Part shown: positions 62,755 to 64,000 of the stretch, piece after piece
How positions within the stretch are numbered: position 1 is the first letter of the stretch
How the letters are laid out: each line of letters starts with the position of its first letter
Assembly (NCBI RefSeq): GCF_001401755.1
Contig: NZ_KQ474103.1
Span: 191,038 to 255,037 of the forward strand
Reading direction: 5' to 3'
DNA: 64,000 nucleotides
Origin: Aquimarina longa SW024
Lineage (GTDB): Bacteria > Bacteroidota > Bacteroidia > Flavobacteriales > Flavobacteriaceae
Program-made: the position numbers and the translations under genes
The notes under the pieces: model-generated
What the model was told of the DNA's origin: nothing
What the model saw: the letters and a program-made list of their open reading frames with translations, nothing else
Databases searched by the model: none

Positions 62755-63696
62755 ATGGGAGGTGTAAAAAACATAATAATAATAGTAGTAATACTATGTA
62801 TTAACTCGGTTGGATTAGCACAACAATTACCGCAGTTTACACAATACATGTTTAATACTATTTCTATAAATCCAGCCTATGCTGGTAGTAGAGAAACACT
62901 AAGCATTGTCGGTTTACATAGAACACAATGGACAGGGATACAAGGTGGTCCAAAAACTCAAACGCTATCCGTTCATTCTCCTTTGCAGAATCAAAAAATA
63001 GGAATTGGGTTATCAGTAATACACGATACTCCCGGTTTTGAAAACTATCTATATCTATATGGAGATTTTTCTTATTCGATTTCTATTACAGAAAATTCCA
63101 AATTAGCTTTTGGACTAAAAGGAGGAGTTACTAATTATAATCTAGATCAGGAATTTTTAAATGATCCAGAAGTAGCGGCAGATCCTTTCTTCGGAAATTA
63201 CACGAATCACTGGAACCCTAATATTGGCGCAGGATTATATATACATTCTAATAAGTGGTACTTAGGGTTATCAGCTCCCAGAATACTAAATATAGATCAT
63301 AATAAAACTCCTGAAAACTCTACCGTAGAATATATCGCATTAGAACGTGTCAGTTATTATTTTACAGGAGGGTATGTATTTGACCTCTCTATAAATACAA
63401 AACTAAAGCCATCGGCTCTTTTTAAAGCCACCAATGGCGCACCTATTTCTATGGACTTAAATGCAAATTTCTTATTCTATAATAAATTCTGGCTCGGAGG
63501 TTCATATAGATATAATCAATATACCGCATCAATTGGAGCTTTAGTAGATTTTCAGGTAACAAAACAATTTAGAATTGGCTATGCTTATGAACATTTTATT
63601 TCTAATATAAAACCATATATAGGAAGTACTCATGAGGTTTTACTTATGTATGAATTGTTTAATGAAAAACGGGTTAGATCTCCTAGATATTTTTAA
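62755..63696 (+). CDS. PorP/SprF-family T9SS outer-membrane protein
   Basis: 313 residues with a signal peptide ending GLAQQ. The conserved start QLPQFTQYMFNTISINPAYAGSR is the PorP/SprF family signature. Predicted outer-membrane barrel that helps secrete and attach the adjacent type B cargo. Eleven bases after the cargo gene and 14 before the next, so one operon. Confidence 0.93.
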   Translation: MGGVKNIIIIVVILCINSVGLAQQLPQFTQYMFNTISINPAYAGSRETLSIVGLHRTQWTGIQGGPKTQTLSVHSPLQNQKIGIGLSVIHDTPGFENYLYLYGDFSYSISITENSKLAFGLKGGVTNYNLDQEFLNDPEVAADPFFGNYTNHWNPNIGAGLYIHSNKWYLGLSAPRILNIDHNKTPENSTVEYIALERVSYYFTGGYVFDLSINTKLKPSALFKATNGAPISMDLNANFLFYNKFWLGGSYRYNQYTASIGALVDFQVTKQFRIGYAYEHFISNIKPYIGSTHEVLLMYELFNEKRVRSPRYF

Positions 63697-63710
63697 CGCT
63701 CTATAGATAT

Positions 63711-64000
63711 ATGAAAAATAAAATATGGTTAGTTATACTACTTCTATTTAGTATTTTTATTCATGCTCAAAAAGTAAAGGTTGCGGATAAATACTTTAGA
63801 GATTTTGCATACCTAAATGCTATTGAATTATATAAAGAAGCATTAAAGAAGGGAGATAGCACTAAACATATTTTATCTAGGATTGGAGATTGTTATTATA
63901 ATAACTCTGACTCAGAACAAGCTTATTTTTGGTATAATAAAGCAGTTCATAAATACAAGAAAATACATCCAGAATATATTTATAAATACATACAAACTTT
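63711..64000 (+). CDS. Exported TPR protein, probable OmpA-family, truncated by window edge
   Basis: ATG at 63711; signal peptide MKNKIWLVILLLFSIFIHAQ, then helical repeats (YFRDFAYLNAIELYKEALKK, GDCYYNNSDSEQAYFWYNKA) typical of tetratricopeptide repeats. It is the third gene behind a type B cargo and a PorP/SprF gene, where Bacteroidetes usually encode a TPR/WD40/OmpA protein. Only the first 96 codons are in the window. Confidence 0.75.
   Translation, partial: MKNKIWLVILLLFSIFIHAQKVKVADKYFRDFAYLNAIELYKEALKKGDSTKHILSRIGDCYYNNSDSEQAYFWYNKAVHKYKKIHPEYIYKYIQT

Overview
The window comes from a low-GC marine-type Bacteroidetes, most likely Flavobacteriaceae (Aquimarina-like, though the genus is a guess). 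The evidence is a type IX secretion gene set (a type B sorting domain protein, PorP/SprF, and the start of a TPR/OmpA-type protein), the bacillithiol protein YtxJ, Bacteroidetes-type type VI secretion (T6SSiii) effector genes, many SPII lipoproteins with short SCK/ACN-like lipoboxes, and several TAnnTTTG promoter elements. No rRNA, tRNA or CRISPR array was recognised.

Layout. 1-5331 (minus strand) is a T6SS effector island: VgrG spike, a DUF4280(PAAR-like)-Hint-nuclease effector, a small acidic immunity candidate, then an orphan Hint-toxin tip without a start codon, followed by its own immunity candidate that runs off the left edge. 5332-5969 is non-coding and holds a 42-bp tandem repeat array. 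5970-11051 carries an RNA helicase, a NYN/LOTUS protein, an IS3-family scar beside a broken secreted-protein gene, then a lipoprotein subclass B1 metallo-beta-lactamase directly followed by an ABC exporter. 11550-34427 is mostly ordinary chromosome: surface proteins, lpd, lspA, glyA, fahA, a Crp/Fnr regulator with a matching operator before a truncated-hemoglobin operon, ytxJ, clpB, a TetR/thioesterase pair sharing one operator motif, smpB and pcm. Gene scars are interspersed: a broken twin-CDGSH gene and two abutting 3'-end remnants at 33970-34253.

34428-40969 is the most interesting region. A TssD/Hcp-like tube protein is fused to a long C-terminal extension (611 aa) and overlaps an immunity-like lipoprotein gene. 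Downstream lie three further copies of only the last ~110-125 codons of that effector, each without a start codon, each with a diverged extreme C-terminus, and each overlapping its own lipoprotein paralog. Flanking DNA is nearly identical between units, so the arrangement looks like a recombination-ready store of alternative toxin tips with cognate immunity. Together with the orphan tip at the left edge, the window shows the same strategy in two unrelated T6SS effector types about 30 kb apart. T6SS core genes (sheath, baseplate, membrane complex) are not in the window.

41324-59212 is housekeeping and envelope genes: a Gfo/Idh/MocA oxidoreductase, 3-hydroxyacyl-CoA dehydrogenase, M23 peptidase, DUF1015 protein, YggS, an exonuclease/GIY-YIG fusion, a DUF3857 protein, a potassium channel overlapping miaA, a two-component system, coaE, a YbbR-like protein, a GT2 glycosyltransferase, an M61-like peptidase and fabI. 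59852-64000 is a T9SS cargo/PorP/TPR operon cut by the right edge.
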